A stretch of 64,000 bases of DNA from Nocardia abscessus NBRC 100374 (GCF_000308455.1 NZ_BAFP01000139.1:248001-312000); one strand, 5' to 3'. Shown: positions 33,733 to 43,208, numbered from the stretch's first letter. A program made the numbers and translations. Notes: generated from the sequence alone by a model not told the origin.

Positions 33733-34062
33733 GCGCGGAGCGGGGTGCCGCGGCGCACTCGCCGCGGCACCCCTCGCTGATTGAAAATTGCAACAAACCA
33801 ACCGGTTCGACAGTTCGGCACCGCACCTGCCATACTGTCCGCGAGCTGGCGGCCTTCGAGAACAGCGGATCTCATCCGAACCCGATCCGGTCCGCTTCTT
33901 GACCGCAGCTCGAGCTGGAGGCCGAGGCGCCGTGCGAGCTTTCCGCACGCCGCCCGAGCACGACGAAGGTCGGCCCCGAGGGGTGGCCGGCCGATCGTGC
34001 CCGGCGGCGCTCGGAGGGGAAGTGCCGCCGGCGGAGGCTCCCCACGCGGCGGCGAGAACCCC
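33733..34062. other. Convergent intergenic region, no gene seen
   Basis: 330 bp between the mcr and MocR stops. The first 50 bp hold a strong terminator; an AT-richer patch follows (TTGAAAATTGCAACAAACC). The remaining ~240 bp are GC-rich with no credible frame, promoter or repeat that I can support. Confidence 0.6.
33742..33773. terminator. Strong terminator between mcr and the MocR gene
   Basis: GGGGTGCCGCGGC (33742-33754) and GCCGCGGCACCCC (33761-33773) form a perfect 13-bp stem with loop GCACTC, beginning 10 bp after the mcr stop. AT-rich sequence follows about 10 bp later. Confidence 0.75.
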
Positions 34063-35568
34063 TCAGTAGCAGGTCAACGGCGTCAACGGGTCCGCGGCGC
34101 GCGGCGTGAGCGCCACATAGGCGGAGGCAATGGCCTTGACCGCCAGTCGCAATTCCGGTTCCCGATGGGTGAACGGCAGCCGCAGGAACCGTTCGAACGC
34201 GCCCTGCACACCGAATCGGGGCCCGGCCGCGAGCAATACACCGTGGTTGGGCGCCGTGGCGGCCAACGCCGTGGAGACCGAGGTCGGCAGCTGCGCCCAC
34301 ACCGACATGCCACCCGCGCCGACGGTGACGCGCCAGTCCGGCAGTTCCTCGGCGAGCGTGTCGAGCAGAGCGGCACGCTGCGAACGCAATTGGCCGCGCC
34401 TGCGGTCGAGAATGACGTCCGCGTGCTCGAGCAGGTGCACGGTGGCCAACTGGTCCATCACGGGGGTGCCGAGGTCGACCGTGGAGCGGATGCCGAGCAG
34501 CTTGGTGATCAGCGCCTGATTGGTCCGGATCCAGCCGACGCGCAGACCGCCCCAGAACGACTTCGAAGCCGAGCCGATGGTGACGATCTCGGCGCCCTTG
34601 GCGAAGGCCGCGACCGGCGGCGGTGCGATGTCCTCGCTCAGCCCGAGATCCGCCATGGACTCATCGATCACGACGGTCATCCTGGTATCTCTCGCGATCG
34701 CGGCCAGTTCGGCGCGGCCGTCCGCGTCGAGCAGCAGGCCGGTCGGGTTGTTGTAGTCCGGCACCAGATAGGCCAGGCTCGCCGCGGTCTGCCGGGCGGC
34801 GCTGCGGATGCCGTCGAGATCCCAGCCGCCCGCCGGGTCCTCCGGGCGCAGCGGCACCGGCACCGGCCGGGCGCCGACATCACGGATCGCCTCGATGGCG
34901 TTCGGATAGGTCGGATGGTCGATGAGCACGCGGGCGGCGGGCGCCGTGAGCACGTTCAGCAACAGCCGCAGACCGTGCTGGGCGCCGAGGGTGACCAGGA
35001 TCTGGTCGGGCTCGGTCGGCAGGCCGCGCGCGGTATAGCGGCGGGCGATCGCCTCGCGTAGCGCGAGCACGCCGACCGGGTCCATGCCGTGGGTGCCGAG
35101 GTATGCCGGGATCCCCTCCAGAGCAGCCGAATACGCGTCCTGCATCTCCAGCGGGGCGGCCATGGCGGCATAGGTCATGTCGATGGTGGGCAGCTCGGGC
35201 GAGCCCATCATCGCGAGGATGCTCCTGGCCGGTTTGACGCCGTCGTGCTGCACGTCCCGGGGCAGGGCCACCGTGCTGCGCGATCCCTGACGGCTGATCA
35301 GGTAGCCGTGCTCCCGCAGCAGCGCGTAGGTGGAGGTGATGGTGGTGCGGCTGACCCCGAGGGTGGCGGCGAGATCGCGTTCGCTGGGCAACGCGACACC
35401 CAGCGGCGCGCGACCGTCGTGGATCAGCAGCCGGATGCCTTCGGCGAGCGCCAGGTACGCCGGGCGGGCGGACCGCCGCCCGGCCGCGTCCGGCTCACCG
35501 TCGTCCGCGTGCCGCCAGCGGCCCAGATCGCGAGCCAGACTGCCCGCGCCGATCACTCTCGTCGCCAT
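34063..35568 (-). CDS. MocR-type (GntR/aminotransferase) PLP-dependent regulator
   Basis: 501 aa. A GntR winged helix at ~30-100 (AEGIRLLIHDGRAPLGVALPSERDLAATLGVSRTTITSTYALL) is followed by a class I aminotransferase-like domain (~130-490), with the PLP lysine in GSASKSFWGGLRVGW and YLVPDYNNPTGLLLD. MocR proteins sense PLP or an amino-acid adduct and usually act on a divergent gene. ATG at 35568 is supported by a GATACT -10 seven bases upstream and TTGCCA 18 bp before that. The divergent neighbour is a small membrane protein of unknown role. Confidence 0.92.
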   Translation of the reverse strand: MATRVIGAGSLARDLGRWRHADDGEPDAAGRRSARPAYLALAEGIRLLIHDGRAPLGVALPSERDLAATLGVSRTTITSTYALLREHGYLISRQGSRSTVALPRDVQHDGVKPARSILAMMGSPELPTIDMTYAAMAAPLEMQDAYSAALEGIPAYLGTHGMDPVGVLALREAIARRYTARGLPTEPDQILVTLGAQHGLRLLLNVLTAPAARVLIDHPTYPNAIEAIRDVGARPVPVPLRPEDPAGGWDLDGIRSAARQTAASLAYLVPDYNNPTGLLLDADGRAELAAIARDTRMTVVIDESMADLGLSEDIAPPPVAAFAKGAEIVTIGSASKSFWGGLRVGWIRTNQALITKLLGIRSTVDLGTPVMDQLATVHLLEHADVILDRRRGQLRSQRAALLDTLAEELPDWRVTVGAGGMSVWAQLPTSVSTALAATAPNHGVLLAAGPRFGVQGAFERFLRLPFTHREPELRLAVKAIASAYVALTPRAADPLTPLTCY

Positions 35569-35575
35569 GCGGTCC

Positions 35576-35605
35576 AGTATCGGCCGATTGGATATTTCTT
35601 GGCAA
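35576..35605 (-). promoter_or_regulatory. Leaderless promoter of the MocR gene
   Basis: On the minus strand TTGCCA (35605-35600), an 18-bp spacer and GATACT (35581-35576) form a good sigma-70-like promoter, with 7 nt from the -10 to the ATG. The spacer lies in the divergent region before the small membrane gene. Confidence 0.65.
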
Positions 35606-35631
35606 GGCCAGTGGCGCGCACGCTGGCGGAT

Positions 35632-36045
35632 ATGACCGCCCTCGCCACACTGCTCCTGCTCGTCCTGTTCGGCTACCTGATCTATCGCTACGCACCGAGC
35701 CGCGACGAACACGCGTTCCGTCTCGAACGCTTCCATCCGGGCACGCCGATGTCCGACCAAACCCTCTCCTACTACGACCACCAGCGGCGATACTCCGACC
35801 TCGCCGCGATCTACGGCCACAGCGACGCGCCGGACCCGGACTTACCCAGCGCGGAAAAGTCCACGGCGATCGCCCCTCGGCCGCAAGCATCCGTGCTCGG
35901 CCCGTCGTCACGGAAGGCCGCCCCGCCGGCACCAGGCCAGTGTGGCGGCAGCACGCGCCCCAGCACGTCCGCCCCGGTCGCCCGCCACGCCGAGCCCGCG
36001 GGCGTTCGACGTGCCGAAGGCACATCAAAGGCCAGTTCCGAATAA
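35632..36045 (+). CDS. Small single-span membrane protein, function unknown
   Basis: 137 aa starting MTALATLLLLVLFGYLIYRYAPSRDEHAF, with one N-terminal transmembrane helix (~3-20) and a polar, proline- and serine-rich tail. I do not recognise a family. ATG at 35632 is the natural start for the helix; a weak GGA precedes it. Divergent from the MocR regulator by 63 bp, so it could be its target, but nothing in the sequence shows a PLP or amino-acid role. Upstream of ogt by 49 bp. Confidence 0.55.
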   Translation: MTALATLLLLVLFGYLIYRYAPSRDEHAFRLERFHPGTPMSDQTLSYYDHQRRYSDLAAIYGHSDAPDPDLPSAEKSTAIAPRPQASVLGPSSRKAAPPAPGQCGGSTRPSTSAPVARHAEPAGVRRAEGTSKASSE

Positions 36046-36094
36046 CTGGACTGCCCATTGCGAACTTGTCGGTCCGGCGGTGCAGACTTGGCAC

Positions 36095-36718
36095 ATGAGT
36101 GACGCCACTCGCCTCACCTCCGCGACCGATCGCCCCACCGAGGCCACCGGTTCCACCACGGAGCCCGTGGCCTCCGGCCGTGCCGCGGCGGCGCTGTTCG
36201 ACACCGCGATCGGTTGCTGCGCCATCGCATGGAGCGGTGCGGGGGTGATCCGATTCCAACTCCCGGAGGCGGGCCCGGCGGCCACCCGCGCGCGCATCAC
36301 CCGCCCTCGCGCTGGGGAAGGAGTACCCGAGCAAACGCCCGTCGGTGCCATCGCCGAGGCCGTCGCGGGTATCCGCGCCCACCTCGCGGGCGAACTCGAC
36401 GATCTGCGCTGGATTCCCGTGGACACCAGCGGAATTCCGGAGTTCCACCGCGCCGTCTACACCGTCACCCGTGCGATCGATCCCGGCCACACCCTCAGCT
36501 ACGGCCAGGTCGCCGACCGCGTCGGCGCACCGGGCGGAGCCCAGGCGGTCGGGCAGGCCTTGGGCCGCAATCCGATTCCGCTGATCATCCCCTGCCACCG
36601 CGTGCTCGCCGCCGACCACGCGCTACACGGCTTCTCCGCCCCCGGCGGAATCGATACGAAGCAACGCCTGCTGACCATCGAACGCACGCCAGGATTCGGC
36701 GAGCCCACTTTGTTCTGA
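36095..36718 (+). CDS. ogt: Methylated-DNA--protein-cysteine methyltransferase
   Basis: 207 aa. The alkyl-acceptor motif is IPLIIPCHRVLA near residue 167, preceded by the helix-turn-helix YGQVADRVGAPGGAQAVGQALGRNP and followed by the usual GFSAPGGIDTKQRLLTIE. It repairs O6-alkylguanine by suicidal transfer. The N-terminal ~30 residues are Thr/Ser-rich and longer than usual. ATG at 36095 begins MSDATRLTSATD; CAGACT lies 6 nt upstream, a weak leaderless -10. Confidence 0.93.
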   Translation: MSDATRLTSATDRPTEATGSTTEPVASGRAAAALFDTAIGCCAIAWSGAGVIRFQLPEAGPAATRARITRPRAGEGVPEQTPVGAIAEAVAGIRAHLAGELDDLRWIPVDTSGIPEFHRAVYTVTRAIDPGHTLSYGQVADRVGAPGGAQAVGQALGRNPIPLIIPCHRVLAADHALHGFSAPGGIDTKQRLLTIERTPGFGEPTLF

Positions 36719-36882
36719 GCGGCCGGGCACGCGGATCGTAGCGCGGTCGAGGTCCGATGCGCCTCACCGCGGCGTGCCACCCGGCGCGGTGATCACCGAG
36801 TTCGACCCACATCGGAATATCGGTCTGCTCGCCCGGATGGCCGCAACCTTCCACACCGGCGTCGAGCAGCCCAGCGCACAGC

Positions 36883-37167
36883 TCAGTCGATCGGGTGTGC
36901 GCGGAAGAACTCGCAGGCGTCTCCGGTGATGTATCCGTCCGCGCAGCCGAAGTACGTCTGGATGCAGGCGTTGGTGGAGCAGCCGAGTTCGATCAGCTTC
37001 TGCCTGATCCGGGCGTTGCGCTCTTGAGGCGTCTCGGTTTTCGGCGCCACCGTCGCCGAGGGAAGCGCCGAACTGGTGACCGGTTGCGGCTGCCCGTCCG
37101 AGCATCCGGCGGCCAGGACCAGCCCGGCTGCCATCGCACTCACCACCGCGGTCGATCGCAGGGTCAT
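36883..37167 (-). CDS. Small lipoprotein with conserved-looking cysteines
   Basis: 94 aa. Signal peptide with lipobox VLAAGC (Cys22). After a Ser/Pro/Thr linker comes a helical ARIRQKLIELG segment and a cysteine-containing end (GCSTNACIQTYFGCADGYITGDACEFF, four cysteines) that could form two disulfides. No family recognised. The ATG at 37167 overlaps the stop of the large LuxR regulator gene by 4 bp (ATGA), so it is translated from the same message. GGGAG lies 6 nt before the ATG. Confidence 0.75.
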   Translation of the reverse strand: MTLRSTAVVSAMAAGLVLAAGCSDGQPQPVTSSALPSATVAPKTETPQERNARIRQKLIELGCSTNACIQTYFGCADGYITGDACEFFRAHPID

Positions 37168-39770
37168 CCTCCGCTCCCGGTCTCGCCGCGCATCAGCGCT
37201 CCGAGGGACTCGCGATCGGTGACGTCCATTTTGATGCAGGCCCGATAGAGATGGCCCTCGACGGTGCGCACCGAAACGGTGAGCCGGTCGGCGATCTGCC
37301 GGTTGGACAGGCCCGCGGCGACGAGGTTCGCGATCTCGCGTTCCCGGGCGGTCAAGGGCAAGGGCTGCGCGGCCTGCCGCAGCGCCGGAGTGCTCGCGCC
37401 GCCGCACGCGGCGGCGAGCCGGTTGGCCGCGGCGGCGGACTCCAGCAGCCTGCGCCGATCACCTGCTCGCTCATGTGCCGAGGCGGCCTGCGCCGCGGCG
37501 TCGGCGGCCGACAGCAACACGCCGATGCGCTCGAATTCGGCGGCGGCCGCGTCGAGCCCCGGTCCGTCATGAGCGGCCAGCGCCACCGCGTGCCGCGCTT
37601 GCACCTGGACCAACCGCCCGTCCACCCGAGTGGCCAGCTCGGCGAGGCGTCCGGACACGGAATGGTCGCCGAAACGGGCCGCGGTGTGCAGCGCCAAAGC
37701 CTCGATCGCGTGCTGATGCGAACGCGCTGCCGCGTCGGCCGCGTTGACCGCGATCCGGATGGCCGGGGTCACGGTTCCCTCGGCGGCGGCCAGCCAGGCG
37801 CGGGCGACTTCCAGCTGCGGCTCGTACACAGCGCTGTGCCTACCACCCCGCGCGGTGGCGTGCGCGATCGACTCGGCGGCCTCGCCGGGGCGACCGAGCG
37901 CCGAATACGCTTCCGCCAGGCGAATCCTCGCCGGGAACATCCACGCCGCGGCGCCCTCCGCGGCAAGTGCGGCCAGCGCCTGTTCCAGATTCTCGATGGC
38001 GTCCAGGAACCGGCCCTGCGCCGCGTCGACGGTGCCCTGCAAGATCTTCGACATGCCCCAGGCCAGATATTGGCCCGGCGAGGAGTAGCCGACGAAGGCC
38101 CCCGCACGGCGTCGTGCGGCCTCCAGATCGCCGGTGAAGGTCAGCGCGAGCACCTCGGCGTGCGTGGACATGAAGCGGTTGAGCCCGTCGATGTGCTCCT
38201 CCACCTCGTGCCCACGGGCCGCGTACTGCCTGGCCGCCTCACCCTTGCCCGTCAGCGCCAGCGCCAGCCCGCCGCCGAACGCCGCCCACCACACCGCCCA
38301 CGGCGGGGCGCCATCGGCGGACATCACCGTTTCCGCCTCGGCGATCGCGTCGTCGACGCGGTTCTCGTTCACCAGACTCGCGGAGGCCAGACCGGTGAAG
38401 ATGGCCGCGATCTTCGGATGCCGCACCTTTGCGCGCACCAACTTCAGCACCTCGTCGGCACGGTCGGCATCGCCCATGGCCCACAGCAGATTCGCCACCC
38501 GGGTACTGCCCCAGCGCGCCAGCTGCACCTCGTCGAGCTCGTCGGGGTCGAAGCTGGCCAGGGTGCGCTCGGCCTCGATCCGGTGCCCTTGCCAGAGCAG
38601 GGCACGCGCCAGCAGGTCGGCGGATTCCACACCGCCACGCCGCTCCACCGCAGCCCGCGCGAAGCGCTCGCCCAGTGGCAGGTTCGCCAATCCGATCGCG
38701 TCGGCAGCGGCCGCCTCGAACAATTCCAGATCCGCGGATTTGTCGCTGTCCAGGGCCAATTCGGCCAGCCGGATACGGTCGGCGGCGGAATTGATCCGGC
38801 GTTCCTTCAACGACGAATACAGCCTGCCGCGCAGCCGCCGCGCCGAGGCGATACCGAGTCGGCGCCGGATCACCTCACCGAACAGCGGGTGGTTGTAGCG
38901 CACGATCAGTTCGCGCGAATTCTGCACGACGCGGATCACGCCGCGCGTTTCCGCGGCCTCGACCGCGTCCTCGCCCGCCAATTCGGCGAGGACGTCGAGA
39001 TCGATCGGTTCACAGAAGGTCAGCAGTTCCAGCACCCGCAGCACCGGCTCCGGCAGCTGCTCGACCCGGTCTTCCAGCAGCGCGGCCAGCTCCGAGGTCA
39101 CCGCGGCTCGACCGCGCAGCTGCCATACCCCGTTGACCTGACGCAGCGTGCCCGCCTCCAGCGCTCCCTCGACCAAATGCCTCAGGAACAACGCGTTTCC
39201 GGCGGAGGACTCCCACATCAGATTGGCGGTGAACCCCTCGAGCTGCCCGCCGAGCATCGACTCCACCAGCTCCACGCTCTGGCGCTGGGTGAACGGGCGC
39301 AGGTCGATGCGCGTCAAATGGCCGTCTTTCCACAGTGACGTGACGGCGTCCGGCACCGGGACTCCACTGCGGACGGTCACCACGATGTGCGCGGCCTTGT
39401 CGATCGCCAGCTGTAGCAACAGCGTGGCGGAGAGCTGATCGAGCAGATGGGCGTCGTCCACGCCGATCACCGTGTCCCCGTCGGCGAGCAACGCCTCCCG
39501 CGCCGCCGACATGAACGTGACCGGATCGTGTGCCGTATAGACGCCGACCATGTGCGCGAACACCCCCAGCGGGATACTGCGCGCCGACTCGGTGCCCGCG
39601 ACCCAGCGCACGTTGCCGCCGATCGCGGAGGTGGCATGCCTGGCCAGGGTGGTTTTGCCCACCCCGGCATCGCCGGTCAGCACCACACCGACGTGCTCCG
39701 GACCGGTCAGTGCCGCGCGGATCGCCTCGAATTCGCTCTCGCGCTCGATCATCGGCCAGTTCCGAGCCAT
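37164..39770 (-). CDS. Large ATP-binding LuxR (LAL) family regulator
   Basis: 868 aa. An N-terminal AAA-type ATPase has Walker A LTGDAGVGKTTLAR (~31-44) and Walker B VIGVDDAHLLDQL (~98-110). A helical TPR-like middle covers ~330-790. The C-terminal LuxR winged helix is LTAREREIANLVAAGLSNRQIADRLTVSVRTVEGHL (~800-835). LAL proteins are typically pathway activators whose middle domain binds a ligand such as a sugar. ATG at 39770 begins MARNWPMIERESEFEAI. The overlapping downstream lipoprotein gene is an unusual partner; no other clear target is adjacent. Confidence 0.92.
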   Translation of the reverse strand: MARNWPMIERESEFEAIRAALTGPEHVGVVLTGDAGVGKTTLARHATSAIGGNVRWVAGTESARSIPLGVFAHMVGVYTAHDPVTFMSAAREALLADGDTVIGVDDAHLLDQLSATLLLQLAIDKAAHIVVTVRSGVPVPDAVTSLWKDGHLTRIDLRPFTQRQSVELVESMLGGQLEGFTANLMWESSAGNALFLRHLVEGALEAGTLRQVNGVWQLRGRAAVTSELAALLEDRVEQLPEPVLRVLELLTFCEPIDLDVLAELAGEDAVEAAETRGVIRVVQNSRELIVRYNHPLFGEVIRRRLGIASARRLRGRLYSSLKERRINSAADRIRLAELALDSDKSADLELFEAAAADAIGLANLPLGERFARAAVERRGGVESADLLARALLWQGHRIEAERTLASFDPDELDEVQLARWGSTRVANLLWAMGDADRADEVLKLVRAKVRHPKIAAIFTGLASASLVNENRVDDAIAEAETVMSADGAPPWAVWWAAFGGGLALALTGKGEAARQYAARGHEVEEHIDGLNRFMSTHAEVLALTFTGDLEAARRRAGAFVGYSSPGQYLAWGMSKILQGTVDAAQGRFLDAIENLEQALAALAAEGAAAWMFPARIRLAEAYSALGRPGEAAESIAHATARGGRHSAVYEPQLEVARAWLAAAEGTVTPAIRIAVNAADAAARSHQHAIEALALHTAARFGDHSVSGRLAELATRVDGRLVQVQARHAVALAAHDGPGLDAAAAEFERIGVLLSAADAAAQAASAHERAGDRRRLLESAAAANRLAAACGGASTPALRQAAQPLPLTAREREIANLVAAGLSNRQIADRLTVSVRTVEGHLYRACIKMDVTDRESLGALMRGETGSGG

Positions 39771-39886
39771 GCTCTAACTGTAGTTCTTCACCGATCATGA
39801 TCGAAGCCGAGCGAGCACGATCGATGGGGCTAATTTGTGGTGATCGTGCCGAATTTCCGCTGGACCGCGCGGAATTCGAACAGGTT

Positions 39887-41176
39887 CTAGCCGAGTACGT
39901 CGTGCCGGACGATGGTCTGATCCCGGCCGGGACCCACGCCGATGCACGAAATACGGGCGCCGGAGAGCTCCTCCAAACGCAACACGTACGCCTGGGCGTT
40001 GGCGGGCAGCTCCTCGAAGGTGCGCGCGCCGGAAATGTCCTCCCACCAACCGGGCATCTGCTCGAAAATCGGCTTCGCGTGATGGAATTCGGTCTGCGTG
40101 GTCGGCATCTGCTCCACCCGCTCGCCATCGACCTCGTAGGCGACGCAGATCGGCACCGTGTCCAGACTGGATAGAACGTCCAGTTTGGTGAGGAAGTAGT
40201 CGGTGATGCCGTTGACCCGGGTGGCGTAGCGCGCGATCACCGCGTCGAACCAGCCGCAGCGGCGGGCGCGGCCGGTGGTGACGCCGACCTCGCCGCCGGT
40301 CTTGGCCAGATAGGCGCCGAACTCGTCGAACAACTCGGTCGGGAACGGGCCGGAACCGACCCGGGTGGTGTAGCACTTCAGGATGCCGAGCACCGTGTTG
40401 ATCCGGTTCGGCCCGATGCCCGCGCCGACCGCCGCGCCGCCCGATGTCGGGTTCGACGAGGTGACGTACGGATAGGTGCCGTGGTCGACGTCCAGCAGCG
40501 TGCCCTGCGAGCCCTCCAGCAGTACCGTCTCGCCGCGCTCCAGCGCCAGATTCAGCTTCAGCCGGGTGTCGGCGATCCGGTGTTTGAAGCTGTCGGCTTG
40601 GGTGAGCACCTCGTCGACCACCTGCTGGGGATCCAGCGCTCGGCGGTTGTAGATCTTGACCAGCACCTGGTTCTTGAACTCCAGCGCCGCCTCGACCTTC
40701 TGGGTGAGGATCTTCTCGTCCAGGACGTCCGCCACGCGCACGCCGACGCGGGCGACCTTGTCCTGGTAGCACGGCCCGATACCGCGGCCGGTGGTGCCGA
40801 TCTTCTTGTTACCGAGGAAGCGTTCGGTGACCTTATCGATGGCCACGTGGTACGGCATGATCAAGTGCGCGTCGGCCGAGAGCAGCAGACCGGAGGTGTC
40901 GACACCGCGCTCTTCCAGACCCGCGAGCTCGTCGAGCAGCACGCCGGGATCCACGACGACGCCGTTGCCGATGACATTCGTCACGCCCGGGGTGAGGATG
41001 CCGGAGGGAATCAGGTGCAACGCGAAGTTGTCACCGTTCGGCAACACCACGGTGTGACCGGCGTTGTTGCCGCCTTGGTAACGGACCACCCACTGCACCC
41101 GGCCGCCGAGCAGGTCGGTTGCTTTGCCCTTTCCCTCGTCACCCCACTGGGCGCCGATGAGGACGATTGCCGGCAT
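39887..41176 (-). CDS. purA: Adenylosuccinate synthetase
   Basis: 429 aa, full length. Landmarks: IVLIGAQWGDEGKGKATDLLG (P-loop with catalytic Asp, ~4-24), GGNNAGHTVV (catalytic His), GTTGRGIGPCYQDK, EGSQGTLLDVDHGTYPYVTSSNP and TTGRARRCGWFD. It joins IMP and aspartate using GTP, the first step to AMP. ATG at 41176 has GGAGA about 9 nt upstream. Orientation relative to the next gene matches Rv0357c/Rv0358 (divergent). Confidence 0.97.
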   Translation of the reverse strand: MPAIVLIGAQWGDEGKGKATDLLGGRVQWVVRYQGGNNAGHTVVLPNGDNFALHLIPSGILTPGVTNVIGNGVVVDPGVLLDELAGLEERGVDTSGLLLSADAHLIMPYHVAIDKVTERFLGNKKIGTTGRGIGPCYQDKVARVGVRVADVLDEKILTQKVEAALEFKNQVLVKIYNRRALDPQQVVDEVLTQADSFKHRIADTRLKLNLALERGETVLLEGSQGTLLDVDHGTYPYVTSSNPTSGGAAVGAGIGPNRINTVLGILKCYTTRVGSGPFPTELFDEFGAYLAKTGGEVGVTTGRARRCGWFDAVIARYATRVNGITDYFLTKLDVLSSLDTVPICVAYEVDGERVEQMPTTQTEFHHAKPIFEQMPGWWEDISGARTFEELPANAQAYVLRLEELSGARISCIGVGPGRDQTIVRHDVLG

Positions 41177-41456
41177 GGTCGTGTCTCCTACGGTTCGACA
41201 GGCAACACTGATGTGTTGCAGCTACCTGCCGTACTGAGGCGGTGGCCGGAAGGACAGTCTAGCCGACCTGTCCGCGGCGGCATCGCAGCGGATCTCGTCG
41301 TAGGCTCGACAACCGTGTGGTCGCGGCCGGGCAGGGCTATGGTTGCACGGCACGCCGAGCGGCAGCGCGGTGTGGACGGGAGAGCCGCAGTGGGTTCGCC
41401 CGCGATCGCGAGGGGCCCGACGGTGTCGGCTCGAACCGAGGAGGGTGTACGGCAGC

Positions 41457-42116
41457 TTGAGTACCCATGTTCTCCGCTGCGACGGCGCCCCCGTACCCAT
41501 CGCGCTCGCGGCACTGCCGACCACCCAGACGGCCGCCGTCCCCGACACCACCGTGATCGACGAACTGCTTCCCGTACTGGCCGCCGACAGCCTGCCGCGG
41601 CTGATCGTGCTGGGCGAGGACGCCGCGCTGGCCGCGGTGCTCACCCACCTGATGCGCACCGAGCGCCTGCACGTGGAGATCGGCTACGTGCCGGTCGAGA
41701 AGACCTACGGTTCGCGTGCGTACCAGACCGGTACCGGCAACGCCGCCGCCAAGCGCGCCATCGAAGGCCGCGCCGTCGAGACGCCACTGGTTCGCGACGA
41801 CACCGGGAAGGTACTCGCGGGCCGAGCGGTGATCACCGGCGTCGGCGGCGAGAAGCTGGAGGGTGAAGCGTACGTCGACGAGACGCTGCTGTTCTCCGGA
41901 AAGGTGACGGCCATGCTCGTCTCGCCGTCCCTCGAACCGCCCGGCGTGCGGGCCACCATACGCAAAGGCTTCCGCAAACGGCGCTGGGTGGAAGGGCGAG
42001 CGGCGCAACTCGGTACGCCCGGCGCGATCGTGACCAGGGACGGCGTCCGCGCCGATCGCCCGGTGCCGCGCTCGAGCTTCTACCGCCACCACGAACCATG
42101 GCTGCTGGTGCGATGA
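41457..42116 (+). CDS. Conserved hypothetical protein (Rv0358-like)
   Basis: 219 aa. Alternating small beta segments and charged loops: RLIVLGEDAALAAVLTHLMRTERLHVEIGYVPVEKTYGSRAY (~43-84), VITGVGGEKLEGEAYVDETLLFSGKVTAML (~123-152) and RPVPRSSFYRHHEPWLLVR at the end. Position between divergent purA and a site-2 protease gene matches Rv0358. The late part reads like a diacylglycerol/lipid-kinase-like beta segment, but I would not assign that. TTG at 41457 (MSTHVLRCDG) is chosen by length and GGAGG 12 nt upstream; GTG at 41445 is an alternative. The stop overlaps the next gene by 4 bp. Confidence 0.75.
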   Translation: MSTHVLRCDGAPVPIALAALPTTQTAAVPDTTVIDELLPVLAADSLPRLIVLGEDAALAAVLTHLMRTERLHVEIGYVPVEKTYGSRAYQTGTGNAAAKRAIEGRAVETPLVRDDTGKVLAGRAVITGVGGEKLEGEAYVDETLLFSGKVTAMLVSPSLEPPGVRATIRKGFRKRRWVEGRAAQLGTPGAIVTRDGVRADRPVPRSSFYRHHEPWLLVR

Positions 42117-42895
42117 ACTCTCCGTTCCCGATCGACCGCAGATCACGCGCGGTCCGGCCGAGCCCGGTGTTCCTGCTCGTGATCGCCGTGACCGCCGTCG
42201 GCGGCGCGCTGGCCTGGGACGCCCCGCTGGACTCGACCAGAGCCAAGGCCGGGGTGTTCGTCTTCGTGGTGGCCGGGTGGGTGGTGACGCTGTGCCTGCA
42301 CGAGTTCGCGCACGCGTACACGGCCTGGCGCGCGGGCGATCGCGAGGTCGAGTTGCGCGGCTATCTGACGCTCAACCCGTTGAAGTACAGCCATCCCCTG
42401 CTGTCGATCGTGTTGCCGATGGTGTTCATCGCGCTCGGCGGCATCGGCTTGCCGGGCGGCGCGGTCTACGTGCACACGCACAATGTCGCGCCGCGCACGC
42501 AGCGGATCATCAGCGGCGCCGGTCCCGCGGTGAACGCGCTGTGCGCGGTGCTGCTGTTGGTGGTCGTCCGGATCTGGGGCGGTACCGACCATCACCCCGC
42601 GTTCTGGTTCGGCGTCAGTTTCCTTGCGTTCCTGCAGATCACGGCGACGCTGCTGAACCTGATCCCACTGCCGGGACTGGACGGTTACGGCATCGTCGAG
42701 CCCTCGCTGAGCTACCAGACCAGACGCTCACTCGACCAGTTCAAACCGTTCGGCATGCTGATCCTGTTCGCGTTGCTGTTCACTCCCGCCATCAACGAGG
42801 TGTTCTTCGACGCGGTGTACGCGCTGTTCGAACTGTCCGGCGTTCCGTCGAATTGGTCGCGCTACGGCGGCTATCTGACGCGATTCTGGACCTGA
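42113..42895 (+). CDS. Site-2 protease family (M50) membrane protein
   Basis: 260 aa with about six hydrophobic segments. The zinc motif HEFAH (HExxH) lies in VVTLCLHEFAHAYTAWRAGD (~57-76). The third ligand is in LLNLIPLPGLDGYG (~185-198), the standard LDG motif. It should cut membrane-embedded substrates, possibly an anti-sigma factor; no such partner is adjacent. ATG at 42113 overlaps the upstream stop (ATGA), so the two genes are coupled, as in Rv0358-Rv0359. Two hairpins follow the stop. Confidence 0.92.
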   Translation: MNSPFPIDRRSRAVRPSPVFLLVIAVTAVGGALAWDAPLDSTRAKAGVFVFVVAGWVVTLCLHEFAHAYTAWRAGDREVELRGYLTLNPLKYSHPLLSIVLPMVFIALGGIGLPGGAVYVHTHNVAPRTQRIISGAGPAVNALCAVLLLVVVRIWGGTDHHPAFWFGVSFLAFLQITATLLNLIPLPGLDGYGIVEPSLSYQTRRSLDQFKPFGMLILFALLFTPAINEVFFDAVYALFELSGVPSNWSRYGGYLTRFWT

Positions 42896-42896
42896 T

Positions 42897-42917
42897 CGCC
42901 GGGATCGGTTCCCGGCG
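42897..42917 (+). terminator. Hairpin immediately after the site-2 protease gene
   Basis: CGCCGGGA and TCCCGGCG form 8 bp around TCGGT, starting 1 nt after the stop codon. Confidence 0.5.
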
Positions 42918-42985
42918 AGGCGCGAAGCCGCCCGGTCAGGTCGGCCGGACGGCCCCGCTTCTTCGCCCGCTTTCGATCCGCCCCA

Positions 42986-43017
42986 CCCTCCGGCCACCAC
43001 ACCCCTAGGCCGGAGGG
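42986..43017 (+). terminator. Terminator hairpin in the 42.9-43.2 kb convergent gap
   Basis: CCCTCCGGCC (42986-42995) and GGCCGGAGGG (43008-43017) form a perfect 10-bp stem with a 12-nt loop, followed by CCCTTTCGT. This is the closest to a classical intrinsic terminator in the window. Confidence 0.7.
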
Positions 43018-43208
43018 CCCTTTCGTCCACGTGCGAAGCGATCGACCGCGATACCCCTCGAACTCGCGGTCACATCGCAAAACTACGGCGGGAACAGGCG
43101 CGCGACACGAGTAGCGCACTACTTGAAGATCAACTTTTCGGCGTGCCGCGCCCGGCGCGGACCACGGTGCCCGGCGCGAATGTCCGAATACCGCTGAGTA
43201 GTCCGGCT

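Larger units (their letters stand above)
42896..43208. other. Convergent intergenic region with two hairpins, no gene seen
   Basis: 313 bp between the site-2 protease stop and the FUSC transporter stop. It contains stems at 42897-42917 and 42986-43017. The remainder (to 43208) has AT-richer stretches such as CTACTTGAAGATCAAC but no credible gene. Confidence 0.6.
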
